Origin: JAKZVK01 sp965248255
GTDB taxonomy: Bacteria > Acidobacteriota > Terriglobia > Bryobacterales > UBA6623
Assembly (NCBI GenBank): GCA_965248255.1
Contig: CBDFIW010000002.1
Location: 1,170,062 to 1,234,061 of the forward strand
Direction: 5' to 3'
Length of the DNA stretch: 64,000 nucleotides
The notes beneath the pieces are model-generated. The model saw only the letters and a list, made by a program, of their open reading frames with translations, ran no database searches and was not told the origin of the DNA. Below, one piece after another: positions 9,074 to 18,293 of the stretch. How positions within the stretch are numbered: the first letter of the stretch is position 1; each line of letters begins with the position of its first letter. The translations under genes were made by a program, and so were the position numbers.

Positions 9074-9799
9074 ATGAGCCTGTTGATCGGCATCCATGCC
9101 GTGAGGGAAGCTTTGCGGGCCGGGCAACCGCTGGATCGTGTGATGATCGCTCGCGGCGCTAAGAACCCTCGCCTCGATCCGATCGCGGACGATTGCCGCC
9201 GGCGCGGTGTCCCCCTGCACTACGAGCCGCGCGACGCACTCGACCGTCTCGCCCCGGGAGGCCACCACCAAGGCGTCGTGGCGATGACGGCCGGCTCACG
9301 TCCCGCCGATCTCAAGGGTTTGCTCGATGCCCTTGACCACCCGGGGCTGGTGGTCGTCCTGGAGGGGGTCGAAGACCCGCACAATCTCGGCGCGATCATC
9401 CGCTCCGCCTACGCTGCCGGGGCCGATGCCGTGGTCGTCCCGCAGCGGCGTGCCGCGGGCTTGAGCGAGGCTGTGTCGAAAGCCGCCGCCGGGGCCCTCG
9501 AATACCTCCCCGTCATCCGCGTCAAGAGCTTGAACGGCGTTCTCGAACGGCTCAAGAAGAAGGGCTTCTGGGTTTACGGGCTGGATGAAGAGGCCGGGCG
9601 TCCCCACACCGGCGCCGACTACCGCGGCAATGTGGCGCTCGTCCTTGGTGGGGAGGGGAAGGGCCTCAGCCGCTTGACGGCCGAAAAGTGCGACTTCCTC
9701 GTACGCATTCCCGTCGCCGGCCGCATCGCCTCGCTCAACGTCTCAGTCGCCGCCGGCATCGCACTGTTCGAAGTGCTTCGGCAACGAAGCGCAGCGTAG
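9074..9799 (+). CDS. rlmB: SPOUT-family RNA 2'-O-methyltransferase, RlmB/TrmH type
   Basis: Predicted 23S rRNA (guanosine-2'-O)-methyltransferase of the TrmH/SpoU group. The short N-terminal substrate-binding domain (residues 1-85) begins LLIGIHAVREALRAGQPLD. The knotted SPOUT catalytic domain carries motif 1 (LEGVEDPHNLGAIIRSAYAAG, near residue 98), motif 2 (VALVLGGEGKGLSRL, near 190) and motif 3 (IPVAGRIASLNVSVAAGIALFE, near 213). Length, 241 aa, is normal for RlmB. Divergent from aroC. The exact RNA target cannot be read from sequence, so RlmB is the most likely of several TrmH paralogues. Confidence 0.88.
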   Translation: MSLLIGIHAVREALRAGQPLDRVMIARGAKNPRLDPIADDCRRRGVPLHYEPRDALDRLAPGGHHQGVVAMTAGSRPADLKGLLDALDHPGLVVVLEGVEDPHNLGAIIRSAYAAGADAVVVPQRRAAGLSEAVSKAAAGALEYLPVIRVKSLNGVLERLKKKGFWVYGLDEEAGRPHTGADYRGNVALVLGGEGKGLSRLTAEKCDFLVRIPVAGRIASLNVSVAAGIALFEVLRQRSAA

Positions 9800-9937
9800 G
9801 CCCAAACTGGCACGAAACCTCTGGAGGGAAACCAGAGCCCCGCCCGTCAGGGTGGGGTCAAGCCCGCGCCGGAACACGGAAACCATTCCTGCCGCGGGTT
9901 CCCCTTTCGGTTCCGGCTCGGCCGGCGAGACCGGTCG

Positions 9938-10891
9938 CTACTTTTTCACCCACTGCTTGTACAGCGCTCTAACACCGGCCTGCTTCATGTCTCCGGCGTG
10001 AATCACCACCCGATAGCGAAACCGTAAGGATTCCCCGGGCTGCAAAGTGATACTGCCGTCGCGCGAGTCGTCCGCGTAGAAGTGGTGCTCGCCGAACACG
10101 TTGGCCGCGAACAGACCGTAGCTGCGCACGTGCCAGTAGGTAGGGTGCTTGGGGTTCGACGGGTGGTCGAAAATAGCGACCCCGACCGCCTTCCCATCGA
10201 TCCTGCCGCTGTAGTCGACCCAAGGCGAACGCGTGCCCCACACCTCGGGCTCGCCCGTGCGCCCGTCGGTAGCCGTGATCCGGCCCGTCCGCGCAATGCC
10301 CTCGGCACGCTCGTGCGGCTCCTCGAGCGGCGTCGCCAAACGGATCGCGAACGTCCCCTCTTTGGTGTCTCCGAAATTGACCACCTTCGGGCCGGCCGTG
10401 AGCTTCAGGTCGAAATCAATCGAGCGTTGGTCCCCCGCGGAGCGGAAGGCCATCGTACGATCCTCCATGACCAGCAGGTCGCCGCCGGGCCCGCGCCACT
10501 GGAACGCGCCCTCAATACGCCCCCCCGCCTTGGTACGCACTTGCTTCGCAATCACCCGGCCCTTGTGGGGCCGGTCCTGCGTGTCCTCATTGGCCCAGAA
10601 GTCAAAGCCGTTCACTTCGCCGTGAGTGAACCACAGGCCGCGATGGTGTGGATGGTCGCGCCGCTCGCCCTCGATCATTTCCATTGGATAGCCGCGGGTC
10701 ACGATGGTCCCATCGGCTGCACGCACCGGATGCAGATACGGCTTTGGGGTCCTCGGGCCGTAATAGAACGTAGTGAACGGTTTGCCGTCGATGGCGACAT
10801 CGATCCTGCCGTCGCCCTCCTCCAGCTTCACCTGAGCCGTTGCGGCCGAGGCAATCAGAACCAAGCAGGCTAGGCCGGAGCGGAAAATCAT
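9938..10891 (-). CDS. PmoA-like (DUF6807) secreted protein
   Basis: Belongs to the DUF6807 family, often annotated as PmoA-like; it is not a methane monooxygenase subunit in any demonstrated sense. The start at ATG 10891 gives a clean signal peptide, MIFRSGLACLVLIASAATAQ. Family motifs are TFYYGPRTPKPYLHPVRAADG, GERRDHPHHRGLWFTHGEVN and FWANEDTQDRPHKG. The longer frame to 10963 adds basic residues ahead of the signal and is less likely. These proteins are common in Planctomycetota, Acidobacteriota and Verrucomicrobiota near sugar-degradation genes. No such neighbours are seen here. Function unknown. Confidence 0.8.
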   Translation of the reverse strand: MIFRSGLACLVLIASAATAQVKLEEGDGRIDVAIDGKPFTTFYYGPRTPKPYLHPVRAADGTIVTRGYPMEMIEGERRDHPHHRGLWFTHGEVNGFDFWANEDTQDRPHKGRVIAKQVRTKAGGRIEGAFQWRGPGGDLLVMEDRTMAFRSAGDQRSIDFDLKLTAGPKVVNFGDTKEGTFAIRLATPLEEPHERAEGIARTGRITATDGRTGEPEVWGTRSPWVDYSGRIDGKAVGVAIFDHPSNPKHPTYWHVRSYGLFAANVFGEHHFYADDSRDGSITLQPGESLRFRYRVVIHAGDMKQAGVRALYKQWVKK

Positions 10892-11055
10892 GCTAACAGT
10901 GGACCACATCCTGAGGCGATTGCCAACACTCGTTCGTAGCTTCCGTGCCTCGCGCGTCAGCAAGCGGTGAAGCGCTGCAACAGAAGCACTGAAAGGGGCT
11001 ATACAAGAAGCGCGACAGGTCGGCCGCGGGCGTCCCTCGAACGAAACGCCTATCC

Positions 11056-13143
11056 CTACTTATTCTCGTTACGGGATTCTGAACGGGATTCAGAGGACGA
11101 AAGCTCCACCTTTAGCTCGGCGAGCTTGGCTTCGACCTTGGCTATCTCTGTGGCGTCCTGGTCGGCCTTGGCGCTGTTGTGCCACTCCTGGAGCGAACGC
11201 TCCCAGTGCTTGCGGGCCTGATCAACCTTGCCCTGCTGGAAGTACACGTCCGCCAGGTGAGAGTGAACAATGGGGTCCCTCTTGACGCTTTCCAGCGACC
11301 GAAGCAGATATCGCTCGGCAAGGTCCAGCTTCTGCTGGCGGAAGTACAACCAGCCCAGACTGTCCAAATAGGCTCCGTTTTCCGGCTCGAGGTCGAGAGC
11401 CTTTTGGATCATGTCGTGGGCCTCGTCCAACTTCCGATTCAGGTCAGCCAGCATGTAGCCCAGGTAGTTCAGTGCCGAGGCGTTGTCCGGGTCCTTCTCG
11501 ATCAGCTCTCGAAACTTCTCCTCCGCCTCGTCATGCCGCTTGGCTCGCTCAAGGACGGAACCCTGCGTGAACAGCACCGTCAGCTTCTGCCCGCGCGTCT
11601 TGGCGAGCTTCTGCGCGTCTTTGACGGACTTGAGAGCCCGATCGAACCTCTTCCCTTTTTCGTAGACCTGCGCCAGCGCCAGGTGCAACTCGAGATCGCC
11701 TTCTTTGCCTTCGAGCAGCGACTTGAGAATCAGGGTCCCCTCGCCGGACTCTCCTGTCTCCGCCAAGACCGTCGCCCGCAAGACGGCCAGGCGGCGGTCG
11801 TCGGGAAACTCCTCATGCGCTTTTTGCGACCATTCCCGCGCCTGCTCGTAGTGGCGCGCGAAGCGGTAGGTATCGATGACGTGCGCCAACGCCCTGGGCC
11901 TCGACTGCGAATCGATCTCGGCCATGGCCTCGAAGGTCTCGGTCGCGCGCTCGACGTTCTCCTGACGGCGGTAGAGTGTGCCGAGCTGCTCGAGAAACAT
12001 TGCCCGGTTCTGGCGGTCCCGGGCCGTGTAGCGCTCCTTGGCGGTCTCCTTGACAAGGCGCTCCATGCCCTCAATGGCCTCGTCCGTCTTGCCCTCGGCT
12101 TCAAACAACAGCACGCCGTTGTACCGGATCTCCAGTGATTCCGGGGCCAGCTCGGCCGCCTTCTTCAGGTGTGCCCACGCCTGCTCGAAGCTTCGTTTCT
12201 GGCGTTGGATCTGAGACAGCCGCAGGTGATGCTCAGGGTTGTTGGGCTCGGCCTCCACCAGCTCCTCGTAGTGGGCCAACGCCTCGTCGAACTGCCCCGA
12301 GAGCACCAAGTTGTTGGCCAAGGCCCGCCGCATCCGAATGGCATTGCCGCTGCTCCGCTTGAGCAACTCACCGAAAACCTCGGCCGCCTCGCGGTGACGG
12401 CCCACATTCTCGTAAGCGCCCCCAAGGGCCGCCAAGCTGCGAGGGTCGGCCTCGCCCGCGGCTTTGACCTTCTCCAACGCCTCGATGGCCCGCTCGACTT
12501 GTCCCATCGACAAGTAGAGCTGCGCTAGATTGCTCAACGCTTCGGTCGAGTCCGGCTTGATCTCGAGAAGCTTCCGCAGCGATTCCTCGGCTTTCTCGTT
12601 GTCTTCGAGGATGCGGTAGAACGTGGAGAGCTGCAGCAGCGCTTCGTCGTCCTCGGGATCGATCTCAAGCACCTTCTCGAACTGCTCGACGGCCCGCTGC
12701 AACATGTCCTTATCGAGGGAGCCGCGTCCCGACCCGGCATACGAACGCAGGAAGTTCCCCAGGACCTTACGGATTTCCGTGTTGTTGGGGTCGCCTTCGA
12801 GGAGCTTCTCCGCCTCGGCTACGGCTTCGTCCAGGCGGTTGGTGCGGCCGTAGAACTTGACCAGCTCGAGCCGCAGGAAATCCGATTCCGGGTCGGCCGC
12901 GATGGCCTTCTCGTAGTGATCGAGTGCTTTGCGGATGTACTCCTGCCGGCCGAAATCAGCAGCGCGCATCATGTTGAGATGCGCCAGCGAGTAGTGGTAG
13001 TAGGCCCTCGCTCGATCCGGATCGGCGGTCTGCACGCCCGCGCCGGACGCCTCCTGCGGCGACGCTGCCAACACCCCACCCGACAGCAACAGCAGCGCCG
13101 TCGCTCCAGCCAGGCTTCGCAGAGCCGACAGCAATTTCTTCAC
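11056..13143 (-). CDS. Large exported TPR protein
   Basis: A GTG start at 13143 with AGAGG about 7 nt upstream gives MKKLLSALRSLAGATALLLLSGGVLAAS, a good signal peptide. The rest is almost entirely tetratricopeptide repeats from residue 40 to 670 (for example YRILEDNEKAEESLRKLLEIKPDSTEALSNLAQLY and ALNYLGYMLADLNRKLDEAHDMIQKALDLEP), which makes a long superhelical scaffold. It ends in a charged tail of Ser, Glu and Arg. It probably acts in the periplasm in complex assembly; no enzymatic motif is seen. An AT-rich stretch with TATACT-like hexamers at 13187-13200 could be its promoter. Confidence 0.8.
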   Translation of the reverse strand: MKKLLSALRSLAGATALLLLSGGVLAASPQEASGAGVQTADPDRARAYYHYSLAHLNMMRAADFGRQEYIRKALDHYEKAIAADPESDFLRLELVKFYGRTNRLDEAVAEAEKLLEGDPNNTEIRKVLGNFLRSYAGSGRGSLDKDMLQRAVEQFEKVLEIDPEDDEALLQLSTFYRILEDNEKAEESLRKLLEIKPDSTEALSNLAQLYLSMGQVERAIEALEKVKAAGEADPRSLAALGGAYENVGRHREAAEVFGELLKRSSGNAIRMRRALANNLVLSGQFDEALAHYEELVEAEPNNPEHHLRLSQIQRQKRSFEQAWAHLKKAAELAPESLEIRYNGVLLFEAEGKTDEAIEGMERLVKETAKERYTARDRQNRAMFLEQLGTLYRRQENVERATETFEAMAEIDSQSRPRALAHVIDTYRFARHYEQAREWSQKAHEEFPDDRRLAVLRATVLAETGESGEGTLILKSLLEGKEGDLELHLALAQVYEKGKRFDRALKSVKDAQKLAKTRGQKLTVLFTQGSVLERAKRHDEAEEKFRELIEKDPDNASALNYLGYMLADLNRKLDEAHDMIQKALDLEPENGAYLDSLGWLYFRQQKLDLAERYLLRSLESVKRDPIVHSHLADVYFQQGKVDQARKHWERSLQEWHNSAKADQDATEIAKVEAKLAELKVELSSSESRSESRNENK

Positions 13144-13347
13144 AGGAGTTCCTCTCTGAATGCCCAGCAGGTTACAACACATCCAGTATAAGTATACCGT
13201 GAATCAGGCGATTCTCTTGTTCCGGCCCGCCCTTTCTAGAGCGACTCTTCCGTGAGACGCGGTGGAGGCACGCGCCGTTCCCGGGCTGACGACACAGCCG
13301 ACGTGAGCCTGCGGGCGTGCGGCCTCACCGGCATTGTTCCGCTTTCC

Positions 13348-14265
13348 TCAATACAAGGGCCTTTCCCCAGGCGGCCGCGTTTTCCAGCGCCGGTGGATCC
13401 ACAGCCACTGGTCGGGATACTCGCGAATCGCCTGCTCAATCGCCCTCTGGCAACGTTGTGTGTTGGTAACCAAGTCCTTCTCATCGTCCCCGGTGCGGAC
13501 CATTTCTAAGGGCGGATAGAACTTTAGCGTGTGGCATCGTTCCCCCGGTTTCCAAAACGCGAACCCGGGAATAACGGTAGCCCCAGTCCTCATGGCGACC
13601 TTGGCCACACCGTTCGTCGCGCTTGCCTTCACACCAAAGAAATCAACGAACACGCCGTCCTCGCCGGCCGTGTTCTGGTCCGCCAGAATGCCGACGACTT
13701 CGTTTTGCCGCAAGGCGCGTAGCACGACCCGGCCCGACTCCTGCTTACGCACACCTTGGTTTCCCGACAGGGCCCGGTAGCGGTTGAGCAGACGATCGAG
13801 GTAGGGGTTGTCGAGGTCACGCACCATCACGTACATGCGGTGCCCGTGAAGCGAGTGTGTGAAAGCGCTCAGCTCCCAGTTGCCGAGGTGTCCGGTGAGG
13901 CAGAGCGTGCCGCGGCCGTTGCGCACCGCTTGCGCGTAGTTCTCAAAGCCCTCGTAGCGCATCCATTGGTCCACGTTGCCCTCATGGATTCGCGGCATGC
14001 GGGCTACGAAGAGCAGAACGCGGCCCAGGTGCTTGTAGACGCCCCGGACGATCTCAGCCCGCCCGGTGGTATCCAACTCCGGCATGGCCATGCGCAGATT
14101 GCGGTCGGCCACCGCTCTCCATCTCGGCGTCACTCGATAGGCGACTCTTGCGGCGCCTCGGGTCACCAGGCCAGCCAATGGCAGCGGGAGCCACTCCAGC
14201 GTTTTGAGGAGGGGCCACAGCAGGAGCAACTCGATCAGGTCGCGAAGGCGGCTGCGTTTCGACAC
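13348..14265 (-). CDS. LpxL/HtrB-type lipid A acyltransferase
   Basis: Inner-membrane acyltransferase of the PF03279 family that transfers secondary acyl chains to Kdo-lipid A or related glycolipids. A hydrophobic N-terminal segment (LIELLLLWPLLKTLEWLPLPLAGLV) anchors it. The catalytic motif HLGNWE is at about residue 126 (LCLTGHLGNWELSAF). The downstream signature VGILADQNTAGEDGVFVDFFGVKASATNGVA is typical, as is the basic C-terminus (DQWLWIHRRWKTRP). At 305 aa the length is normal. Its presence supports an LPS-bearing diderm. The acyl donor and position cannot be told from sequence. Confidence 0.88.
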   Translation of the reverse strand: MSKRSRLRDLIELLLLWPLLKTLEWLPLPLAGLVTRGAARVAYRVTPRWRAVADRNLRMAMPELDTTGRAEIVRGVYKHLGRVLLFVARMPRIHEGNVDQWMRYEGFENYAQAVRNGRGTLCLTGHLGNWELSAFTHSLHGHRMYVMVRDLDNPYLDRLLNRYRALSGNQGVRKQESGRVVLRALRQNEVVGILADQNTAGEDGVFVDFFGVKASATNGVAKVAMRTGATVIPGFAFWKPGERCHTLKFYPPLEMVRTGDDEKDLVTNTQRCQRAIEQAIREYPDQWLWIHRRWKTRPPGERPLY

Positions 14266-14478
14266 TCGTCCAAGATATCAGGCCCGCGCGTAGGTGATCG
14301 ATGCGGTTCAAACGGAGGGAGGCCGCGCGTGGCGGCCGGTGGGTCGCTAGTCGTCCTGTGCCCGCTGGTCGTGGCGGCGGGCGCGGCATGCCGTGCCTCT
14401 ACGTTTCGCGTCGAGGCTGTTGTACGGGATGAAGACACACTTATCCCGCAAGCCGCAATTTCGTTGGATTGTTGCCTC

Positions 14479-14541
14479 TGGGGGGCTCCGGCTCTTTGAG
14501 CGGAGCCCCCCGAGGCCGCCCCGTTACTTCACGGGGCGCAG
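14479..14541. repeat. Two adjacent GC-rich hairpins in a gene-free stretch
   Basis: The gap 14266-15135 holds no convincing gene. In it are an 11-bp stem GGGGGGCTCCG/CGGAGCCCCCC (14480-14511) and, a few bases on, GCCCCGT/ACGGGGC (about 14519-14540). No U-tract follows either, so neither is a standard intrinsic terminator. They could be transcript-end structures or a dispersed repeat; nothing identifies a specific RNA. Confidence 0.4.
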
Positions 14542-15077
14542 TGCGAAGGGGTCAAGAATGCTATCGGACGGCCGCAAGAAAGGGCCTCGGCCGGCTTCCT
14601 TGCCCCTTCGCGAAGGGGCGTTCGGCCCGTGACCTTGGCTTCCCAAAGACAACCGTCCGCATTCAAAAACCTGCAAATCCTTACTTCCGGAACCGATTCC
14701 GGGGCGTCGCGGCCCTTTCTTCCTGACTCTGGACCGCCAAGCTGCCGGCTGCCACCCGTTCAGTTTTGTTTCGACGGGATTCGACCGGAGCCGCCAACAC
14801 TTGTGCGCTTGAACGAGATCTCGATGCTAGCTTGCGCTTGAGGGTCGGCCACCATGTGACCTGCCCTCACCTGGAGAGTAACACGCCGGGGTGCGGATTG
14901 CGGAGTGCGCCGGGTGATCGCAATTGAAGGTAAGTCGATTGATATCAACGTATGAGAAAAACTTCAAGCTTCTGTGACTGGTGGCGGCGCGGACGCCTAC
15001 GTCTGCCCGATCGACACTCTTTTGGATGCCTGGGTTGCGGTCTGGCAGGGTGGCAGGGTGGCAGCAGCAAACCCCTT

Positions 15078-15118
15078 GTGTCGGTAAGAGTACCGACACG
15101 GCAGGTCTGGGGACCTGC
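15078..15118 (-). terminator. Tandem hairpins after clpC, possible terminator
   Basis: Two perfect stem-loops lie 18-58 nt beyond the clpC stop. The first pairs GTGTCGGTA (15078-15086) with TACCGACAC (15091-15099) across AGAG. The second pairs GCAGGTC with GACCTGC (15101-15118) across TGGG. There is no strong U-tract, so termination efficiency is uncertain, but the position fits the end of the clpC transcript. Confidence 0.5.
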
Positions 15119-15135
15119 GCCACTTAGGGGCGGCG

Positions 15136-17610
15136 TTAGAACGTATACAGCAACTCCGCCTCACGAACGGCCACGCCGCCTCCGCCCTCAGGCTCTTCGC
15201 CCTCCCTGCCCACATAGCGGTAGTACATGCCGTTCTCGCCCAGGAAGATCTCGAGATCAGCCGGCCGCTCGAGAACCCCTTGAATAAGTGTTTCCGAGAG
15301 CGGGTCCTCGATGTACTTCTGCAGCGCACGCCGCAAAGGGCGAGCACCGTAGTTGCGGTCGCCGCAGGTCTTGTCGAGGATGCATTGCGCGGCGTCTGCC
15401 GCCAGCCGGATGTGAATGTCCTTGCGGCCCAGGTTCTCGTTGATGTGCCCCACCATCATCTCGATGATCTTCAGCATGTCATCGTCTGTCAGCGACTGGA
15501 AGATGATGGTCTCGTCGATGCGGTTCAGGAACTCAGGGTTGAACACGCGCTTCACTTCATTCAAGACCTCTGACTCGGCCTTCTGGTTCTCGGCCGACTC
15601 TGAACCCCCGGCGAACCCCATGCGCTTCTGCTTTTGCAGATAGCGGGCCCCGATGTTCGAGGTCATGATGATGATCGTGTTCTTGAAGTCGATCGTATTG
15701 CCCAGCCCGTCGGTCAACTGGCCGTCCTCGAACACCTGCAGAAGGATATTGAACAGGTCCGGGTGGGCTTTTTCGACCTCGTCCAGCAGAATGATCGAGT
15801 AGGGCGCGCGTTTGACCCGTTCGGTCAACTGTCCGCCCTCTTCATAACCGACATAGCCCGGCGGCGAGCCGATCAGCTTCGAGACGGAGTGCTTCTCCAT
15901 GAACTCCGACATGTCGAAGCGCACCAGCGACTTCTCGCTCCCGAAGAGACACTCGGCCAACGCTCGCGCGACTTCCGTCTTGCCAACGCCGGTCGGTCCC
16001 AGGAACAGGAACGAGCCCGCGGGCCGGTTGGCCGACTTCAACCCCGCGCGCGAACGGCGAATGGCGCGCGACAGCGCCGAGATGGCGCTGTCCTGGCTGA
16101 CGACGCGTTTGTGCAGCTCCTCCTCGATCCGCAGGAGCTTCGCCATCTCCTCTTCCTTGATCGAGGTCATCGGTACGCCGGTCCACTTGGCCACCACCTC
16201 TTCGATGTCGTCCTTGGTGACCGTCGCCGTGGCCGTCTCGTCGAGGTTGTACTTCTCGCGCAGCGTCCGCAGGTTCTCGCGTTCCTTGCGCTCCTCGTCG
16301 GAGTAGAAGCGCGCCTTCTCGAACTCATGGTTCGCGATGGCGTTCTCCATGCGGTGGACGATGAACTTGATGCGCTTGTGAACCTCGGCGATCTCCTCCG
16401 GCATTGTCGTTTGGCGCAACTTGACACGGGCGCCGGCCTCGTCGATGAGATCGATCGCTTTGTCGGGCAGGTAACGGTCGGGGATGTAGCGGCTCGAAGC
16501 GTAAACCGACGCCTCGAGCGAATCATCCGTGTAGGCGACAGCGTGAAACTTTTCGTAGCGGTCCTTGATGCCCAGGACGACCTTGACGGCCTCTTCCTCG
16601 GTGGGCGGTGCGACCTTGACAGCCTGGAAGCGCCGCTCGAGCGAGCGGTCTTTCTCGATCGACTTGCGGAACTCACCCGGCGTGGTCGCCCCGATGCACT
16701 GGATCTCCCCTCGCGACAGCGCGGGCTTGAGGATGTTGGCGGCATCCAACGAGCCCTCGGCCGAGCCGGCCCCTACCAGCGTGTGAAGCTCGTCGATGAA
16801 GATGATGGCGTTCTGGTTCTCCATCAACTCCTTCATGATGGTCTTCAGCCGCTCCTCGAACTGGCCGCGATACTTCGTGCCGGCCACGATCAACGACAGA
16901 TCGAGCGCCAGGATGCGCTTCTCAGCCAAGAACGACGGCACCTCGCCGTCGGCGATGCGCTGCGCCATGCCCTCGACGATCGCCGTCTTGCCGACACCCG
17001 GCTCGCCGATCAGCACCGGGTTGTTCTTCGTCCGCCGGCAGAGGATCTGCACGACCCGCTCCAGTTCGTTGTCGCGCCCGATCAACGGGTCGAGAAGGTC
17101 GTCGATCGCCGCCTGCGTGAGGTCGCGGCTGAATTCCCCCAGCAGTGAGCTTTCTTTGGGCCGGCTCGAGAGCAGCTTTTCGGACTGCGAACGCGCCAGC
17201 TCTTCGCGAATCGTGGCCAGACGCAGGCCCCGCTCGTGCAGAATCTCGGCCGCGAAGCACTTCTCTTCGCGCAGCAGGCCCAGCAGCAGGTGCTCCGTGC
17301 CGATGTGCTTGTGCGAGAGCCTCTCGGCCTCCTCGGCCGCGTACGCCAGCACCCTCTTGCACTCGTGACTCAGCGGCAGGTCGACCGAGGTGGATACTTT
17401 CTCGCGGATGGTGGTGTGCGCCTCGATCTGCTTTCGAATCGACTCAACCGCCGCGTGGGACCTGAGGAACCGGCTGGCAAGCGCCTTGTCCTCCCGGATG
17501 AGCCCCAAGAGCAGGTGCTCCGTCTCGATGTAAGGACTGCCGAATTGGCTCGCCTCGTAGCGGGCGAAGAAGATCACCCGTCGAGCTTTCTCGGTATACC
17601 GTTCGAACAT
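15136..17610 (-). CDS. clpC: ClpC-type AAA+ unfoldase
   Basis: ATPase subunit of a Clp protease or a disaggregase. The N-domain has two Clp-N repeats (FERYTEKARRVIFFARYEAS; YAAEEAERLSHKHIGTEHLLLGLLREE). The first AAA+ module has Walker A GEPGVGKT near residue 207 and Walker B IIFIDELHTLVGAG. The middle region includes the UVR-like segment EFEKARFYSDEERKERENL that separates ClpC from ClpB. The second module has Walker A GPTGVGKT near residue 540 and IILLDEVEKAHPD. The ClpP-docking loop cannot be confirmed by eye. At 824 aa it is full length. No CtsR or McsA/B genes adjoin it. Confidence 0.93.
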   Translation of the reverse strand: MFERYTEKARRVIFFARYEASQFGSPYIETEHLLLGLIREDKALASRFLRSHAAVESIRKQIEAHTTIREKVSTSVDLPLSHECKRVLAYAAEEAERLSHKHIGTEHLLLGLLREEKCFAAEILHERGLRLATIREELARSQSEKLLSSRPKESSLLGEFSRDLTQAAIDDLLDPLIGRDNELERVVQILCRRTKNNPVLIGEPGVGKTAIVEGMAQRIADGEVPSFLAEKRILALDLSLIVAGTKYRGQFEERLKTIMKELMENQNAIIFIDELHTLVGAGSAEGSLDAANILKPALSRGEIQCIGATTPGEFRKSIEKDRSLERRFQAVKVAPPTEEEAVKVVLGIKDRYEKFHAVAYTDDSLEASVYASSRYIPDRYLPDKAIDLIDEAGARVKLRQTTMPEEIAEVHKRIKFIVHRMENAIANHEFEKARFYSDEERKERENLRTLREKYNLDETATATVTKDDIEEVVAKWTGVPMTSIKEEEMAKLLRIEEELHKRVVSQDSAISALSRAIRRSRAGLKSANRPAGSFLFLGPTGVGKTEVARALAECLFGSEKSLVRFDMSEFMEKHSVSKLIGSPPGYVGYEEGGQLTERVKRAPYSIILLDEVEKAHPDLFNILLQVFEDGQLTDGLGNTIDFKNTIIIMTSNIGARYLQKQKRMGFAGGSESAENQKAESEVLNEVKRVFNPEFLNRIDETIIFQSLTDDDMLKIIEMMVGHINENLGRKDIHIRLAADAAQCILDKTCGDRNYGARPLRRALQKYIEDPLSETLIQGVLERPADLEIFLGENGMYYRYVGREGEEPEGGGGVAVREAELLYTF

Positions 17611-17990
17611 AACGAAACCTCGCCACTCAGAACGCGCGGCACTCCTTGGCTGGACGCAGTTCTTTCATGATATCAGCCCCACCCGCAGCGCCGTAGGGGC
17701 CTACCCATGTCCATTCGGGCCTAGGCCCGTAATCCGCCCGTAGGCCGATCCGAGCCCCGCCAGCAATCTGTGCGAGACCCCCAGCGGAAAATGTAGCCGG
17801 ACTCTCCGCCCTCGAGGGTAGTGAACGTTCACAAACACGAACGCACCTCCGGGCCGGACCGGTTCGCCGGCAACAGGTTCTACTCCGCCAGGGGAATCGG
17901 ATCGTTTGCTGTTTGCTTGCCATAGCGAGCACCCACGGCCTTGATTAGCCGTAGTTCCTGCCCGTCAAGCCGAGGACGTTTGTTGATTCT

Positions 17991-18090
17991 AAAGGGGTTT
18001 ACGGTGAGGCGGCGGGGACTCGAACCGAGGACCCACGGCCTAAGAGTTCTGTTCTCTCGAGTTTTGGGACCATAGGGGCCACTCCGGCGG
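17991..18090 (-). pseudogene. tRNA-like remnant (T-arm and acceptor end only)
   Basis: On the minus strand, GGTTCGAGTCC followed by CCGCCGCCTCACC looks like the TPsiC loop and 3' acceptor of a tRNA, with CTTAGGC-like anticodon-loop sequence upstream. I could not fold a proper D-arm, and the T-stem is mismatched, so it is at most a decayed tRNA or an integration scar. The rest of the gene-free stretch 17611-18293 shows nothing else I can name. Confidence 0.25.
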
Positions 18091-18293
18091 GAGAAACATC
18101 GAGACGACGGACAGAGCATCGCCGAAGATGATGCAGTTGGCCAACTCCGTGAAGAAGGGCGGCAGACTCGTGTTGGGCCTTGACATGGGGCGGCTGGAAA
18201 CGTTGCGTCCGACGCCGTCAAGGCGTACACTTGGGCGCGCGAGGACGCAACTCGGAATCTCCGTTTAGATAGCAGGTTGACCTCTGATTTGAT

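Noticed and set aside
15045..15066. Possible CRISPR-like or tandem repeat GGCAGGGTGGCAG
   Set aside because: Only about three short units with no spacers; a simple slippage repeat.
15634..17148. 504-codon plus-strand frame opposite clpC
   Set aside because: It lies entirely antisense to the well-conserved clpC gene and shows no domain.
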